Positions 9,752-19,387 of a stretch of 64,000 bases of DNA are shown here, one piece after another (the stretch's first letter is position 1; each line of letters starts with the position of its first letter). Origin of the DNA: Clostridia bacterium (GTDB lineage Bacteria; Bacillota; Clostridia; Oscillospirales; CAG-272). The translations under genes were made by a program, and so were the position numbers. The notes under the pieces are model-generated. The model did not search any database, had not been told where the DNA came from, and was given only the letters and a program-made list of their open reading frames with translations. The stretch covers positions 53,080-117,079 of the forward strand of contig JAGBCV010000016.1 in assembly GCA_017937845.1 (NCBI GenBank), given 5' to 3'.

Positions 9752-10504
9752 ATGGTTCAGGTCAAAAACAGCGAACAGTTGGCGAGTATGCGTAAAGCGG
9801 GAAGAATCACCGGTGAGGCGATTCTTGTGGCACGGGATCATATAAAAGAGGGGATCAGTACCAAAGAGCTTGATACGATCATCCGAAATTATATTGAAAA
9901 GTGCGGCGCAAAACCCTCGTTTCTCGGATACGGCGGTTTTCCCGGAAGTGCTTGCATCAGTATCAACAACGAAGTGATACACGGCATTCCGAGTGCCAAA
10001 AGATTCCTCGAAGAAGGCGATATCGTCAAGATCGATGTCGGCGCTTATATCGGTGGTTTCCACGGAGACAGCGCGAACACCTTCGGTGTCGGAAAAATCA
10101 GCGCGGAAGCGCAAAAGCTCATAGATGTAACGCGTGAAAGTTTTTATCGCGGTGTGAAGATGGCTGTCAGCGGCAAGCGAGTCGGAGATATCGGTTCTGC
10201 GATCGCAAGCTACGCGGAGGGGCTCGGGTATGGAGTCGTCCGCAAGTTTGTAGGCCATGGCGTCGGAAAGAATTTGCACGAAGACCCTGAGGTTCCGAAT
10301 TTCGGAACGGCGGGCAGAGGTGCAAGGCTCTATTCCGGTATGACCATTGCTGTCGAACCGATGATAAACTGTGGCACTCGAGAGGTCAAGGTGCTTGACG
10401 ACGAGTGGACAGTCGTAACGGCAGACGGATCGCTTTCAGCGCATTATGAACACACGATCGCCATTGCAGACGGTGAGCCGTTGCTGCTGACGTTTGTTGA
10501 ATGA
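9752..10504 (+). CDS. map: Methionine aminopeptidase, type I
   Basis: 250 residues. It removes the N-terminal methionine of nascent proteins. The dinuclear metal ligands of the pita-bread fold are visible: IDVGAYIGGFHGDSANTF (two Asp), HGVGKNLHEDP (His), AVEPM (Glu) and YEHTIAI (Glu). It starts six bases after adk with no obvious Shine-Dalgarno, so coupling to adk is likely. Confidence 0.96.
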   Translation: MVQVKNSEQLASMRKAGRITGEAILVARDHIKEGISTKELDTIIRNYIEKCGAKPSFLGYGGFPGSACISINNEVIHGIPSAKRFLEEGDIVKIDVGAYIGGFHGDSANTFGVGKISAEAQKLIDVTRESFYRGVKMAVSGKRVGDIGSAIASYAEGLGYGVVRKFVGHGVGKNLHEDPEVPNFGTAGRGARLYSGMTIAVEPMINCGTREVKVLDDEWTVVTADGSLSAHYEHTIAIADGEPLLLTFVE

Positions 10505-10511
10505 TTTCGAT

Positions 10512-10835
10512 ATGAAGAAAAAACGGCAAAAAGATCAGATATCTTCCGTCGCTCCCGACTATCGGGACGCGCGGGTCGGAGATGTCGCGGTTTCCACGGC
10601 TGGCCACGATGCGGGACTTCTCCTTGTGGTCGTGGCGGGAATAGATGATAAGTATGTCCTTGTCGCCGATGGAAAACACCGCAAGCTTATCGCACCGAAG
10701 AAAAAGCAGATGCAGCATTTAAGCATTCTTACGAAACTTAGCAAAGAGGACAAGGAAAAGCTCATGGCGCGAGAAGTCAATGACAGCTTTCTCCGCAAAA
10801 AGCTTTCCTCCCTCGACCTTGCTGGTTTCACCTAA
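10512..10835 (+). CDS. KOW domain RNA-binding protein (L14e-like)
   Basis: 107 residues from the ATG at 10512; an in-frame TTG at 10494 overlaps the end of map and is an alternative. The central part (VGDVAVSTAGHDAGLLLVVVAG) is a KOW-like strand-turn. The C-terminal half is basic, with KHRKLIAPKKKQMQHL. Proteins of this kind sit between map and infA in many Clostridia. They are presumed to bind ribosomal RNA; exact function is unknown. It belongs to the ribosomal superoperon by position. Confidence 0.85.
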   Translation: MKKKRQKDQISSVAPDYRDARVGDVAVSTAGHDAGLLLVVVAGIDDKYVLVADGKHRKLIAPKKKQMQHLSILTKLSKEDKEKLMAREVNDSFLRKKLSSLDLAGFT

Positions 10836-10876
10836 GTTAAATTTACGAATAACATTCCGAATTTAAGGAGGGGCTT

Positions 10877-11101
10877 ATGCCAAAGGACGATGTTATGGAA
10901 TTTGAAGGTACGGTTGTAGAGGCAATGCCCGGCGCTACCTTCAAAGTGAAGCTTCCCAACGGACATATCGTTTTGTCCCAGATTTCCGGTAAGCTTCGTA
11001 TGAATTCAATTCAGATCGTTCCGGGTGACAGAGTTACCGTTGAAGTTTCCATTTATGACCTGAACAAGGGTCGTATCACATGGAGACTCCGCGAAAGCTG
11101 A
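10877..11101 (+). CDS. infA: Translation initiation factor IF-1
   Basis: 74 residues, single OB fold that binds the 30S A site during initiation. It has [20 protein letters not shown] and the conserved [33 protein letters not shown] precedes the ATG. It lies between the KOW gene and rpmJ, the standard Gram-positive order. Confidence 0.97.
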   Translation: MPKDDVMEFEGTVVEAMPGATFKVKLPNGHIVLSQISGKLRMNSIQIVPGDRVTVEVSIYDLNKGRITWRLRES

Positions 11102-11157
11102 TCACTTGGGATCTTACTTCTAAAAATCAATCTAATGAAAGGAACGGTGTAATACAC

Positions 11158-11271
11158 ATGAAAGTTAAACCTTCCGTTAAAAAGATTTGCAATAAATGCA
11201 AAATTATCAAGAGAAAAGGCCATGTTATGGTAATTTGCGAAAACCCCAAGCACAAGCAGAAACAGGGTTAA
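11158..11271 (+). CDS. rpmJ: 50S ribosomal protein L36
   Basis: 37 residues, complete: [20 protein letters not shown] and onward to [11 protein letters not shown]. The zinc ligands C11, C14, C27 and H32 (CxxC ... C....H) are all present, so this is the zinc-bound form. The start follows GAAAGGAACGG. It is between infA and rpsM. Confidence 0.97.
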   Translation: MKVKPSVKKICNKCKIIKRKGHVMVICENPKHKQKQG

Positions 11272-11304
11272 CGCACAGTTGGAAAAGGGAGGTGTATTTC
11301 CAGA

Positions 11305-11673
11305 ATGGCACGTATAGCTGGTGTTGAAATTCCGAATCAGAAGAGAGTTGAAATCGGTCTTACCTATATTTACGGTATCGGCAGAACAACCTCTAACAAA
11401 ATCCTTGAAAAGACCGGTATCAATCCTGATACTCGTTGCAAGGATCTCACAGAAGATGACGTTTCCAAGCTCCGTGATGAAATCGAAAACTACCACGTTG
11501 TAGAGGGTGACCTCCGTCGTGACGTTGCGATCGACATCAAGAGAATGGTAGAAATCGGTTGCTACCGCGGTGTAAGACATAGAAAAGGTCTTCCTGTTCG
11601 CGGTCAGAGAACCAAAACCAATGCAAGAACCAGAAAAGGTCCTGCAAAGACAATCGCTAATAAGAAGAAATAA
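11305..11673 (+). CDS. rpsM: 30S ribosomal protein S13
   Basis: 122 residues. It starts [20 protein letters not shown] and has the C-terminal basic tail with [19 protein letters not shown]13 contacts the P-site tRNA and L5 in the intersubunit bridge. AGGGAGGTG lies upstream. First gene of the alpha-operon part. Confidence 0.97.
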   Translation: MARIAGVEIPNQKRVEIGLTYIYGIGRTTSNKILEKTGINPDTRCKDLTEDDVSKLRDEIENYHVVEGDLRRDVAIDIKRMVEIGCYRGVRHRKGLPVRGQRTKTNARTRKGPAKTIANKKK

Positions 11674-11694
11674 TTAAGGAGTGATAGATAAGCA

Positions 11695-12093
11695 ATGGCT
11701 AAGGTTACAGCAAAAAAAGTAGTCAGAAAACGCCGCGAACGTAAAAACGTCGAAAAAGGCGCTGCACACATCCGTGCGACTTATAACAACACGATCGTTA
11801 CTATCACTGATGTAAACGGCAACGCAGTTTCTTGGGCTTCCGCAGGTGAACTCGGCTTCAAGGGCTCCAGAAAATCCACTGCATTCGCAGCTCAGATGGC
11901 AGCTGAAACTGCTGCTAAGATCGCAGTTGACAACGGTATGAAGACTGTTGAAGTTTACGTAAAGGGTCCCGGTCAGGGCAGAGAATCCGCTATCCGCGCA
12001 CTTCAGACTCAGGGTCTTGAAATCACGGTTATCCGCGACGTAACTCCTGTTCCTCACAACGGTTGCAGACCGCCCAAAATCAGACGCGTATAA
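11695..12093 (+). CDS. rpsK: 30S ribosomal protein S11
   Basis: 132 residues. Platform protein near the Shine-Dalgarno cleft, recognised from [20 protein letters not shown] and [16 protein letters not shown], ending [13 protein letters not shown]. The start follows AAGGAGTGATAGATAAGCA, a slightly long spacing. It lies between rpsM and rpsD. Confidence 0.97.
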   Translation: MAKVTAKKVVRKRRERKNVEKGAAHIRATYNNTIVTITDVNGNAVSWASAGELGFKGSRKSTAFAAQMAAETAAKIAVDNGMKTVEVYVKGPGQGRESAIRALQTQGLEITVIRDVTPVPHNGCRPPKIRRV

Positions 12094-12108
12094 TTTAGGA
12101 GGCTTATT

Positions 12109-12738
12109 ATGGCAAGATATACAGGTCCTGTATGTAGAATGTGCCGTAGAGAAGGCACTAAGCTCTACCTCAAAGGTGAGCGTTGCTTGACAGACAAATG
12201 CCCCGTTGCTCGCCGCGGTACAGTTCCCGGTCAGCATGGCGCAGCTCAGTCCAGAAAGCAGAAAGAATATTGGATGCAGCTTCGTGAAAAACAGAAAGCT
12301 AAGAGATACTACGGCGTTCTCGAAAAACAGTTCGCTAACTATTTTGAAATCGCCGACAAAAAAGAAGGTCAGACCGGTGAAAACCTCCTCTGCCTCCTTG
12401 AAAGAAGATTTGACAACGTTGTTTACAGAATGGGTCTTGCAGAAAGCCGCAAGGAAGCAAGACAGCTTGTAACACACGGTCACTTCACCATCAACGGTAA
12501 GAAAGCAAACATTCCTTCGATCATCATCAAGCAGGGTGATGTAGTTGCTCTCGCTGAATCCAGCCGTGATTCCGAAAAGTTCAAAACACTTCTCGAACTC
12601 ATGGAAACCAAGGTTGCTCCCAAGTGGCTTGAAGTGGATAAGGCAAAGGCTTCCGCTAAGGTAATCGCTCTTCCCGGCAGAGAAGACGTTGACTTCCCGT
12701 TCGAAGAACACCTCATCGTCGAGTTGTACTCCAAATAA
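12109..12738 (+). CDS. rpsD: 30S ribosomal protein S4, zinc-type
   Basis: 209 residues. N-terminal four-cysteine zinc site (CRMCRREG and CLTDKCP), then the assembly domain with [10 protein letters not shown] and the S4 RNA-binding domain around residues 95-160 ([29 protein letters not shown]). S4 nucleates 30S assembly. TTTAGGAGGCTTATT precedes the ATG. A 139-base spacer separates it from rpoA. Confidence 0.97.
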   Translation: MARYTGPVCRMCRREGTKLYLKGERCLTDKCPVARRGTVPGQHGAAQSRKQKEYWMQLREKQKAKRYYGVLEKQFANYFEIADKKEGQTGENLLCLLERRFDNVVYRMGLAESRKEARQLVTHGHFTINGKKANIPSIIIKQGDVVALAESSRDSEKFKTLLELMETKVAPKWLEVDKAKASAKVIALPGREDVDFPFEEHLIVELYSK

Positions 12739-12877
12739 TAACCCCCGAGGGTTGCCCCCAAGGTATCCCCGATGCGTGTTTGCTCTCGGTGGGGTTTTTG
12801 GTAACTCCCGAGCGCTGTGCATCAGACATAATGCAAAATTCTTTTTGTATTCTACTATTAGAAGGAGGGTTAGTTAG
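12739..12877 (+). promoter_or_regulatory. Spacer between rpsD and rpoA with GC-rich inverted repeats
   Basis: The first half holds two similar CCCGAG-containing tracts (after TAACCCCCGAG and TAACTCCCGAG) and a CCCC...GGGG pairing that ends in GGTTTTTGG near 12800. This could form an attenuator-like hairpin. The second half is AT-rich and ends with AAGGAGGG before rpoA. No gene is visible. Confidence 0.4.
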
Positions 12878-13843
12878 ATGATTGAAATTGAAAGACCGAA
12901 TATTACTGCCGTAGAAACGGACGAAAACTCCAAGAAGGGTACGTTTGTACTGGAACCTCTCGAAAGAGGTTATGGCGTTACACTTGGTAACTCCCTCAGA
13001 AGAGTGCTTCTCAGCTCTCTCCCCGGCGTTGCTGTTGTCAGCATCAAGATCGATGGCTGCGACAAGGACGTTCTTCATGAGTTCTCGACGGTTCCCGGCG
13101 TAAAAGAAGATGTCTGCGAAATCGTTTTGAACGTAAAGGGTATCACCGCGAAGCTTTATGCTTCCTCCGCAAAGACCGTCGTCATCGACATAACCGGTCA
13201 GAAGGACGTTAAGGCGGGCGATATCATTTGCGATGCCGATATTGAAATTTTGAACCCCGACCACCATATCGCAACCGTTTCCGAAGGCGTTCGCTTCCGT
13301 ATGGAGCTTACCTTTGACCACGGCCGCGGCTATGTTTCTCAGGACAAAAACAAACAGACCTATTCCGCAGGTCAGATCGGCGTAATTTTTGTAGATTCTA
13401 TATTCACCCCTGTTTACAATGTAAGCTATAAGGTGGATCCCACCCGTGTCGGCAACGTTGTCGACTACGATAAGCTGACACTTGATGTTTTGACGAACGG
13501 TACTCTCTCTGCAAGAGAAGCGGTATCGCTCGGAGCCAAGATACTCAACGAACATCTCAACCTCTTTGTTGAACTTTCCGATGAAGCAAAGAGTGCAGAG
13601 ATCATGGTTGAAAGAGAAGAAACCAAGAAAGAAAAAGTCCTTGAGATGACCATTGAGGAGCTTGATCTGTCTGTCCGCAGTTTCAACTGCTTGAAACGCG
13701 CAGGCATTGATACTGTTGAAGATCTTACATTGAGCTCTGAGGCGGATATGATGAAAGTCAGAAACCTCGGTAAAAAATCGCTTGATGAGGTTATCCAGAA
13801 ACTCCACTCGCTTGGACTGAGTCTGAAAAAAGATGAAGACTGA
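12878..13843 (+). CDS. rpoA: DNA-directed RNA polymerase alpha subunit
   Basis: 321 residues. The N-terminal dimerisation domain contains [20 protein letters not shown], the classic alpha motif. The C-terminal domain (from about residue 255: [21 protein letters not shown]) binds UP elements and activators. AGAAGGAGGGTTAGTTAG precedes the ATG. It lies between rpsD and rplQ. Confidence 0.97.
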   Translation: MIEIERPNITAVETDENSKKGTFVLEPLERGYGVTLGNSLRRVLLSSLPGVAVVSIKIDGCDKDVLHEFSTVPGVKEDVCEIVLNVKGITAKLYASSAKTVVIDITGQKDVKAGDIICDADIEILNPDHHIATVSEGVRFRMELTFDHGRGYVSQDKNKQTYSAGQIGVIFVDSIFTPVYNVSYKVDPTRVGNVVDYDKLTLDVLTNGTLSAREAVSLGAKILNEHLNLFVELSDEAKSAEIMVEREETKKEKVLEMTIEELDLSVRSFNCLKRAGIDTVEDLTLSSEADMMKVRNLGKKSLDEVIQKLHSLGLSLKKDED

Positions 13844-13920
13844 GTCTTCGGTGGAAACATCAACAAACAGAAATTTTTCGGTGAATCCTTTATAAATTCA
13901 GGCAAAGGAGGAAAAGTATA

Positions 13921-14262
13921 ATGCCCGGAACCAGAAAACTCGGCAGACCTACTGCCCACAGAATGGCTATGCTCAGAGGCATGGTAACATTGCTTCTCGA
14001 AAACGGTTCGATTGAAACAACCGCTACCAGAGCAAAGGAAGTAAAAGCTTTGGCAGATAAAATGATTACTCTCGGCAAGAAGAACACACTTGCTTCTCGT
14101 CGTGAAGCTCTTTCCTTTATCACAAAGGAAGACGTTGTTAAAAAACTTTTCGATGAAATCGCTCCTGCTTACGCAGAAAGAAACGGCGGTTACACAGCTG
14201 TTTACAAGACAGGTCCCCGTCGCGGCGACGCTGCTGAAATGGCAATCGTTAAGCTTATCTAA
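13921..14262 (+). CDS. rplQ: 50S ribosomal protein L17
   Basis: 113 residues. It has the L17 start [18 protein letters not shown] and ends with [35 protein letters not shown] precedes the ATG. It is the last gene of the ribosomal superoperon and is followed at once by a strong terminator. Confidence 0.97.
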   Translation: MPGTRKLGRPTAHRMAMLRGMVTLLLENGSIETTATRAKEVKALADKMITLGKKNTLASRREALSFITKEDVVKKLFDEIAPAYAERNGGYTAVYKTGPRRGDAAEMAIVKLI

Positions 14263-14280
14263 TTTAAGTGCATAACAAAA

Positions 14281-14318
14281 ACCGAAAGCGTATTCGCGAG
14301 ACGCTTTCGGTTTTTTTG
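14281..14318 (+). terminator. Rho-independent terminator after rplQ
   Basis: ACCGAAAGCG and CGCTTTCGGT form a 10-bp stem with an 11-base loop, followed by a T run. It closes the ribosomal superoperon. The A run on the other side may let it also serve the AraC gene from the opposite strand. Confidence 0.9.
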
Positions 14319-14320
14319 TA

Positions 14321-15202
14321 TCAATCGCTCTCGTCGTTTTGCCGTGCTTGTACGTGCGGAAGATCGGCGATGGGCGATATTCGCTTTTTTGTGGAGGTCG
14401 GTGCCATGCTGAAATGCTTTTTATAAAGACGGAAAAAGGATGAATAATCACGGAAGCCGCAGGAAAGCGCGGCTGTTTGTGCGCTTTCGCCGTTTGCGAT
14501 CATCTCGCGCGCAAGGATCATGCGCTTGAGCAGGATATAATGATAGACGGAGGAGCCTGTGGATTCTTTGAAAATGCGATTGATTTGGGAAGGGCTCATG
14601 TGGATATATGCGGATAACGATGTCAAGGAAAGGTCGGAAAGAAGATTTTCGTTGATGTAGGTGATCAGTTCATTGCCGATCTTTGTATATTTCGGGGTCA
14701 CGACGTTTCCTTTTCGGACAAATGCGACATTGATGGAACAAAGCAGGGAGGCGAGATTGGCAAGCAGAACCTCTTTTTTTGGCAGCAATTTCGCTTCTTC
14801 GCAAATTTTGCGAAAGCAGACGCTCGCATCGATCCCTTCAAGCTCTGATGGAAGATACAGATTGTGTGCGCCAAGAGGTCTATCGTAAAACGGACGTAAA
14901 AGCGAGGTGGAAAACCCCGTTTTTTCAAAAAGCTCTTGATGAAAATTCAGTGTGAAGCGTTCATAGCGATCAAGTCCGCCTAAAACAAGCGTGTGTGATT
15001 CCGACGGGCGCATCAGAAGCAATGCTCCCGGAAAAAGCTCATAAACAGTTCCTTCTACCATATAACGTGCATTGCCTGAAACAAAACAGACAATTTCATA
15101 ATTATCATGCATGTGCATAAAATAATCTGTTGTTTTCGGTGGATCATCGATTGCATGATACAACCAAAAATGATCTCCCACACATTCGTTGACGATTGGC
15201 AT
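14321..15202 (-). CDS. AraC family transcriptional regulator
   Basis: 293 residues. The N-terminal half is a cupin-type effector domain (HMHDNYEIVCFVSGNARYMV, then FPGALLLMRPSESH). The C-terminal 100 residues carry the two helix-turn-helix units of AraC proteins (SLSAYIHMSPSQINRIFKE and AALSCGFRDYSSFFRLYKKH). It is divergent from the sugar operon starting at 15350 and most likely controls it in response to a sugar. This is inferred from position; the ligand is unknown. Confidence 0.9.
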   Translation of the reverse strand: MPIVNECVGDHFWLYHAIDDPPKTTDYFMHMHDNYEIVCFVSGNARYMVEGTVYELFPGALLLMRPSESHTLVLGGLDRYERFTLNFHQELFEKTGFSTSLLRPFYDRPLGAHNLYLPSELEGIDASVCFRKICEEAKLLPKKEVLLANLASLLCSINVAFVRKGNVVTPKYTKIGNELITYINENLLSDLSLTSLSAYIHMSPSQINRIFKESTGSSVYHYILLKRMILAREMIANGESAQTAALSCGFRDYSSFFRLYKKHFSMAPTSTKKRISPIADLPHVQARQNDESD

Positions 15203-15349
15203 ACGTTTCTCCCCCTTTCGTTTTTGTATGTATATTTTATCGCATTATGCGCGAAAATACAATATAAATTTTCAAAATTGCAATTTCATTGTAAAAGAAA
15301 ACATGGTATACTATATATATCATAGAAAACGAAAAGGAGTTCTTGGCTT
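15203..15349 (+). promoter_or_regulatory. Divergent regulatory region between araC-type gene and sugar operon
   Basis: 147 bases, AT-rich. A TATACT -10-like box at about 15307-15312 precedes AAAAGGAG and the start of the 15350 gene. A dyad around TTTTCAAAATTGCAATTTC is a possible regulator site. The -35 of the operon promoter is weak, as expected for an activator-dependent promoter. Confidence 0.45.
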
Positions 15350-16186
15350 ATGAAACTATGTGCATTTGCGGATGAGGCTTCTCCGAGTCTTGCGGGGCAG
15401 ATCGCGGCGCTTTCCCGAAACGGCATTTCTTCTCTTGAGATTCGCGGCGTAAACGGGAAAAACATCAAGGATATCACCGTATGCGAAGCAAAGGATATCC
15501 AAAATACGCTGGAGGCGAACGGCATTTCCGTTTGGTCTATGGGTTCTCCGATCGGAAAGATCGCGCTGGACGGCGATTTTGAGGCGCATCTTGACGATTT
15601 CAAGCGCATCTTGGAAACGGCGGATATCTTCGGTGCGAAGCATATTCGTATGTTCAGCTTTTTCCCTGTGGAGGGTATGGAGCAGGAGAAAACGAAAGCC
15701 CTTGTCTTTGAAAGGATAGAACGTCTTCTTTCCGTAACGCCTGAGCATATCCTGCTTTGCCATGAAAATGAAAAGGATATTTTCGGAGAAAATGCGGAAA
15801 ACTGTCTTGCGCTTCATGAAGCGTTTCCGCGGCTTCGCGCGGTCTTTGACCCTGCGAATTTCGTGCAGTGCGGTGTGGATACCAAAAAGGCATGGAAAGT
15901 CTTAAAAAATTACGTGGAATATCTCCATATCAAGGATGCCGTCTTGGACGGAACGGTCGTGCCTGCGGGCAGAGGACTTGGCAATGTGCCGTATATCGTC
16001 AAGGAATATCTTTCACGCGGCGGAGAGGTCATGACGCTCGAACCGCACCTCTTTGATTTCACGGGGCTTTCCGCCTTGGAAAACGGCAAAGTCACAAGCC
16101 TTGGCATTTCACATTATCGGGATAACGACGAAGCGTTTGATGCGGCGTCAGAGGCTCTCAAAACAATTTTAAGCGAAATAAAGTGA
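15350..16186 (+). CDS. Sugar phosphate isomerase/epimerase-like TIM-barrel protein
   Basis: 278 residues of the xylose isomerase-like TIM barrel (AP endonuclease 2) superfamily. Metal-site signatures include LLCHENEKDIFG (His/Glu), AVFDPANFVQCG (Asp) and VEYLHIKDAVLDG (His near the sixth strand). Such proteins isomerise or epimerise sugars and inositols with a divalent metal. First gene of the operon, downstream of AAAAGGAG. Substrate is unknown. Confidence 0.85.
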   Translation: MKLCAFADEASPSLAGQIAALSRNGISSLEIRGVNGKNIKDITVCEAKDIQNTLEANGISVWSMGSPIGKIALDGDFEAHLDDFKRILETADIFGAKHIRMFSFFPVEGMEQEKTKALVFERIERLLSVTPEHILLCHENEKDIFGENAENCLALHEAFPRLRAVFDPANFVQCGVDTKKAWKVLKNYVEYLHIKDAVLDGTVVPAGRGLGNVPYIVKEYLSRGGEVMTLEPHLFDFTGLSALENGKVTSLGISHYRDNDEAFDAASEALKTILSEIK

Positions 16187-16197
16187 GGAATCAAAAA

Positions 16198-16965
16198 ATG
16201 GTTATTGGCGCTCAGCTTTTTACAGTACGCGATTTTGCGAAGGATCTCAACGGTTTTTCCGAAACGCTCAAAAGAGTGGCGGATATCGGATATACGACCG
16301 TTCAAGTATCGGGAACCTGCGATTATGAAGCGGAATGGCTCCGCGACGAGCTTAATAAGAATGGTCTTGCCTGCGTTTTGACGCATACGAAGCCGCAAGA
16401 GATCATCGAAAACACCGAAACCGTCTGCAAAAATCACGATGTGTTTGCCTGTCCCTATATCGGGCTTGGAGCAATGCCCGGCGGCGGTAAGGTGACAGAT
16501 GAGATCTATGAAAAATTCGTTCATGACTTCAAGCCTGCGGCGGAAATCATCAAGGCAAACGGACACAAACTCTTTTATCATAACCATGCGTTTGAGTTTA
16601 CCAAGAGCGCGGACGGCAAGCTCTTTATGGATAAGCTTTTGGAAGAATTTCCGCCCGAGCTGCTCGGCGTTACCTTTGATACGTATTGGGCGCAGTTCGC
16701 CGGCGCGGACGTTTGCGACTGGCTTGCAAAGCTCAAGGACCGCGTGGAATGTCTGCATCTCAAGGATATGACGGCGACCTTTAACAACAAGAATCGCATG
16801 GCACCCGTTGGACACGGCAATATGAATTTTGAAAAGATCATCGCATCGGCAGACAGCGCGGGCGCGAAATATCTTCTCGTGGAGCAGGACGATTGCTACG
16901 AGGAGGACCCGTTCGACTGCCTCAAAAAAAGTTATGATTATCTCATTTCTCTCGGCTTGAGATGA
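16198..16965 (+). CDS. Sugar phosphate isomerase/epimerase-like TIM-barrel protein
   Basis: 255 residues from the ATG at 16198, preceded by GTGAGGAATCAAAAA; an in-frame start at 16183 overlaps the previous stop and was not used. Same superfamily as its upstream neighbour, with KLFYHNHAFEF, GVTFDTYWAQFAG and VECLHLKDM supplying typical metal-binding His/Asp/Glu residues. It is a second, divergent isomerase of the same pathway, 11 bases downstream of the first. The two share little beyond fold motifs. Confidence 0.86.
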   Translation: MVIGAQLFTVRDFAKDLNGFSETLKRVADIGYTTVQVSGTCDYEAEWLRDELNKNGLACVLTHTKPQEIIENTETVCKNHDVFACPYIGLGAMPGGGKVTDEIYEKFVHDFKPAAEIIKANGHKLFYHNHAFEFTKSADGKLFMDKLLEEFPPELLGVTFDTYWAQFAGADVCDWLAKLKDRVECLHLKDMTATFNNKNRMAPVGHGNMNFEKIIASADSAGAKYLLVEQDDCYEEDPFDCLKKSYDYLISLGLR

Positions 16966-16980
16966 AGAAAGGATTTACAT

Positions 16981-18150
16981 ATGGAAAAAATCAGACTTGG
17001 AATTTTAGGTGTTGGTAACATCGGCGGCGACCACGTGAAGCGCATCGTGAATGGAGAATGTCCCGAAATCACACTCGGTGCTGTTTGCGATCTGAAGCCC
17101 GAGCGACTTGCATGGGCAAAGGAAACGGCAGGGGAGGCGCTCCCGACCTTTGCCGATGCGAGGGAAATGATCGAAAGCGGTCTTATCGATTCGCTTCTCG
17201 TTGCCGTCCCGCATTACGACCACCCGAAATATGCGATGATGGCGATGGAAGCAGGTCTTCACGTTCTCATCGAAAAGCCCGCAGGTGTTTATACCAAGCA
17301 GGTTCTCGAAATGAACGAATGTGCCAAAAAGCATGACGTGGTCTTTGGTATCATGATGAATCAGAGAACGAACTGCATTTATCGTAAGATGCGAGAGATC
17401 GTCAAAAGCGGTGAACTTGGCGCCATCAAGCGCACGAACTGGCTCATTACCAACTGGTATCGCGCACAGGCGTATTATGATTCCGGCGATTGGCGCGCCA
17501 CTTGGAGCGGCGAGGGCGGCGGTGTTCTGCTGAATCAGTGTCCGCATAATCTTGACCTTTGGCAGTGGATATGCGGTATGCCGAAAAAGGTTCACGCGCA
17601 TTTGCATTTCGGTAAATGGCATGATATCGAGGTCGAGGACGACGTAACGGCATACGTGGAATATGAAAACGGCGCGACGGGCGTTTTCATTACGACCACA
17701 GGCGACGCGCCCGGTACGAACCGCTTTGAAATTTCGATGGAAAAGGGTAAGCTGGTTGCAGAGGATAACCGTCTTACGATGTGGAAATCCGAGATCAGCG
17801 AGCCTGAATTTTCCGCGACGAACAAAAACCCCTTCGGTCAGCCGAAATTCCAGAAGACGGAAGTGGAGACCGACGGCGAAAATCCGCAGCATAAGGGCGT
17901 GATGAATGCGTTTGCTTCGGCGATTTTGCATGGTACGCCGCTCGTTGCCGAGGGCATCGAGGGTATCAACGGGCTTTCCATCTCCAATGCGATGCACCTT
18001 TCCGCATGGATGGGAAAAACGATCTCGATCGATGACTTTGACCACGACGGTTATTACGAGGAGCTGATGAAGCGCGTTGTAACGTCGAGAAGAAAAACAA
18101 ACGTTACGGAAACGATTGCCGCCGATATGAGTGATACGTTTGGCTCTTGA
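16981..18150 (+). CDS. Gfo/Idh/MocA family oxidoreductase
   Basis: 389 residues. N-terminal Rossmann NAD(P)-binding domain (LGILGVGNIGGDHVKRI), the catalytic lysine motif IEKPAG around residue 98, and the C-terminal alpha/beta domain with the active-site run GGGVLLNQCPHNLDLWQW. These enzymes oxidise or reduce sugars, inositols or amino sugars. It is about half identical along most of its length to the next gene, so the pair looks like a tandem duplication. Confidence 0.9.
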   Translation: MEKIRLGILGVGNIGGDHVKRIVNGECPEITLGAVCDLKPERLAWAKETAGEALPTFADAREMIESGLIDSLLVAVPHYDHPKYAMMAMEAGLHVLIEKPAGVYTKQVLEMNECAKKHDVVFGIMMNQRTNCIYRKMREIVKSGELGAIKRTNWLITNWYRAQAYYDSGDWRATWSGEGGGVLLNQCPHNLDLWQWICGMPKKVHAHLHFGKWHDIEVEDDVTAYVEYENGATGVFITTTGDAPGTNRFEISMEKGKLVAEDNRLTMWKSEISEPEFSATNKNPFGQPKFQKTEVETDGENPQHKGVMNAFASAILHGTPLVAEGIEGINGLSISNAMHLSAWMGKTISIDDFDHDGYYEELMKRVVTSRRKTNVTETIAADMSDTFGS

Positions 18151-18151
18151 T

Positions 18152-19324
18152 ATGAAGGAAGATTTGAAGATCGGTATCATCGGTGTCGGCAATATCGGTT
18201 CGGCACACGCCGCGGCGATCTCCCGCGGCGACGTAAAGGGTATGACGCTTTCCGCGCTTTGCGATAACAATCCGAAAAGACGTGAGGAGATACGAGCGCT
18301 CTATCCCGATATCCCCGTTTTTGAGGATGCAGATGCGCTTCTCGCAAGCGGTCTTGCGGAGGCGGTCATCGTTGCGACGCCACACTATTTCCATCCGCCT
18401 ATCGCGCAAAAAGCCTTTGCGGCAGGGCTTCACGTGTTGACGGAAAAGCCTGCGGGTGTCTATTGTCTTGCCGTTCGTGAGATGATGCGCTCGGCAAAGG
18501 AAAGCGGAAAAGCGTTCGGCGTGATGTTCAATCAGCGTACGAATACGCTTTTTAGAAAAGCCCGTGAGATCGTTTCCTCGGGTGAGCTTGGCGAGCTGAA
18601 GCGCGTTGTTTGGATCATCACGAATTGGTATCGCAAGCAAAGCTATTATGATTCCGGCTCATGGCGCGCCACATGGAGCGGTGAGGGCGGCGGTGTTCTC
18701 ATCAACCAAGCGCCGCATAATTTGGATATCCTGCAATGGATCTGCGGTATGCCTTGCGCGATCTATGCGAAATGCGACGGGGGAAAATATCATCAGATCG
18801 AGGTCGATGACGACGTCAGTCTGTTTGCAAGGTACGAAAACGGCGCGACAGCGGTCTTTCTCACCTCGACGGGGGAATATCCCGGTACGAATCGCTTGGA
18901 GATCGCAGGCACGAAAGGCAAGCTCGTCGTTGAGAATGGCAAGCTGACGCATACAAAGCTTGCGATGGACGAAAGGGAATACCGCTATTCTGAGGAATCC
19001 GTTCAAAATAAACTGACGATCACGGAATATGCGGAAGAAAAGCGAAATGGTCATATCGCAATTTTAGAAAATTTTGCGGCGCATATTTTGCGTGGAGAAG
19101 CGCTGATCGCGTCGGGATATGAAGCCATTCACGAATTGACGATCTCCAACGCGGCGTATCTTTCCGCATGGCTGGGGAAAGAGATCGTATTGCCGATGGA
19201 CGACGCTCTTTTTGAAACGATGCTCCGCGAAAGGGCGGACGCGGAAAAATCACACATACGCACCGAAACGAGAGAACGGGTGCAGTTTGCGTATAAATCC
19301 CGTTGGGATACGCAATGGACGTAA
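18152..19324 (+). CDS. Gfo/Idh/MocA family oxidoreductase (paralogue)
   Basis: 390 residues from the ATG at 18152; a GTG at 18131 overlapping the previous gene is an alternative. Rossmann domain GIIGVGNIGSAHAAAI, TEKPAG catalytic lysine motif and GGGVLINQAPHNLDILQW. The strings WRATWSGEGGGVL, ITNWYR and YYDSG are shared exactly with the upstream paralogue. Two coupled oxidoreductases with two isomerases suggest an oxidation-isomerisation-reduction route, such as keto-sugar intermediates. This is inference. Confidence 0.9.
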   Translation: MKEDLKIGIIGVGNIGSAHAAAISRGDVKGMTLSALCDNNPKRREEIRALYPDIPVFEDADALLASGLAEAVIVATPHYFHPPIAQKAFAAGLHVLTEKPAGVYCLAVREMMRSAKESGKAFGVMFNQRTNTLFRKAREIVSSGELGELKRVVWIITNWYRKQSYYDSGSWRATWSGEGGGVLINQAPHNLDILQWICGMPCAIYAKCDGGKYHQIEVDDDVSLFARYENGATAVFLTSTGEYPGTNRLEIAGTKGKLVVENGKLTHTKLAMDEREYRYSEESVQNKLTITEYAEEKRNGHIAILENFAAHILRGEALIASGYEAIHELTISNAAYLSAWLGKEIVLPMDDALFETMLRERADAEKSHIRTETRERVQFAYKSRWDTQWT

Positions 19325-19341
19325 AATCACGATAAAACAGA

Positions 19342-19377
19342 AAACCTCCGTTATCAAAACGGAGGTTTGTGTTTTTA
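19342..19377 (+). terminator. Rho-independent terminator of the sugar operon
   Basis: AAACCTCCGTT and AACGGAGGTTT form an 11-bp stem with a short ATCAA loop, followed by GTGTTTTTATC. It also lies just past the end of the small gene on the opposite strand. Confidence 0.88.
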
Positions 19378-19387
19378 TCTTATTTCA

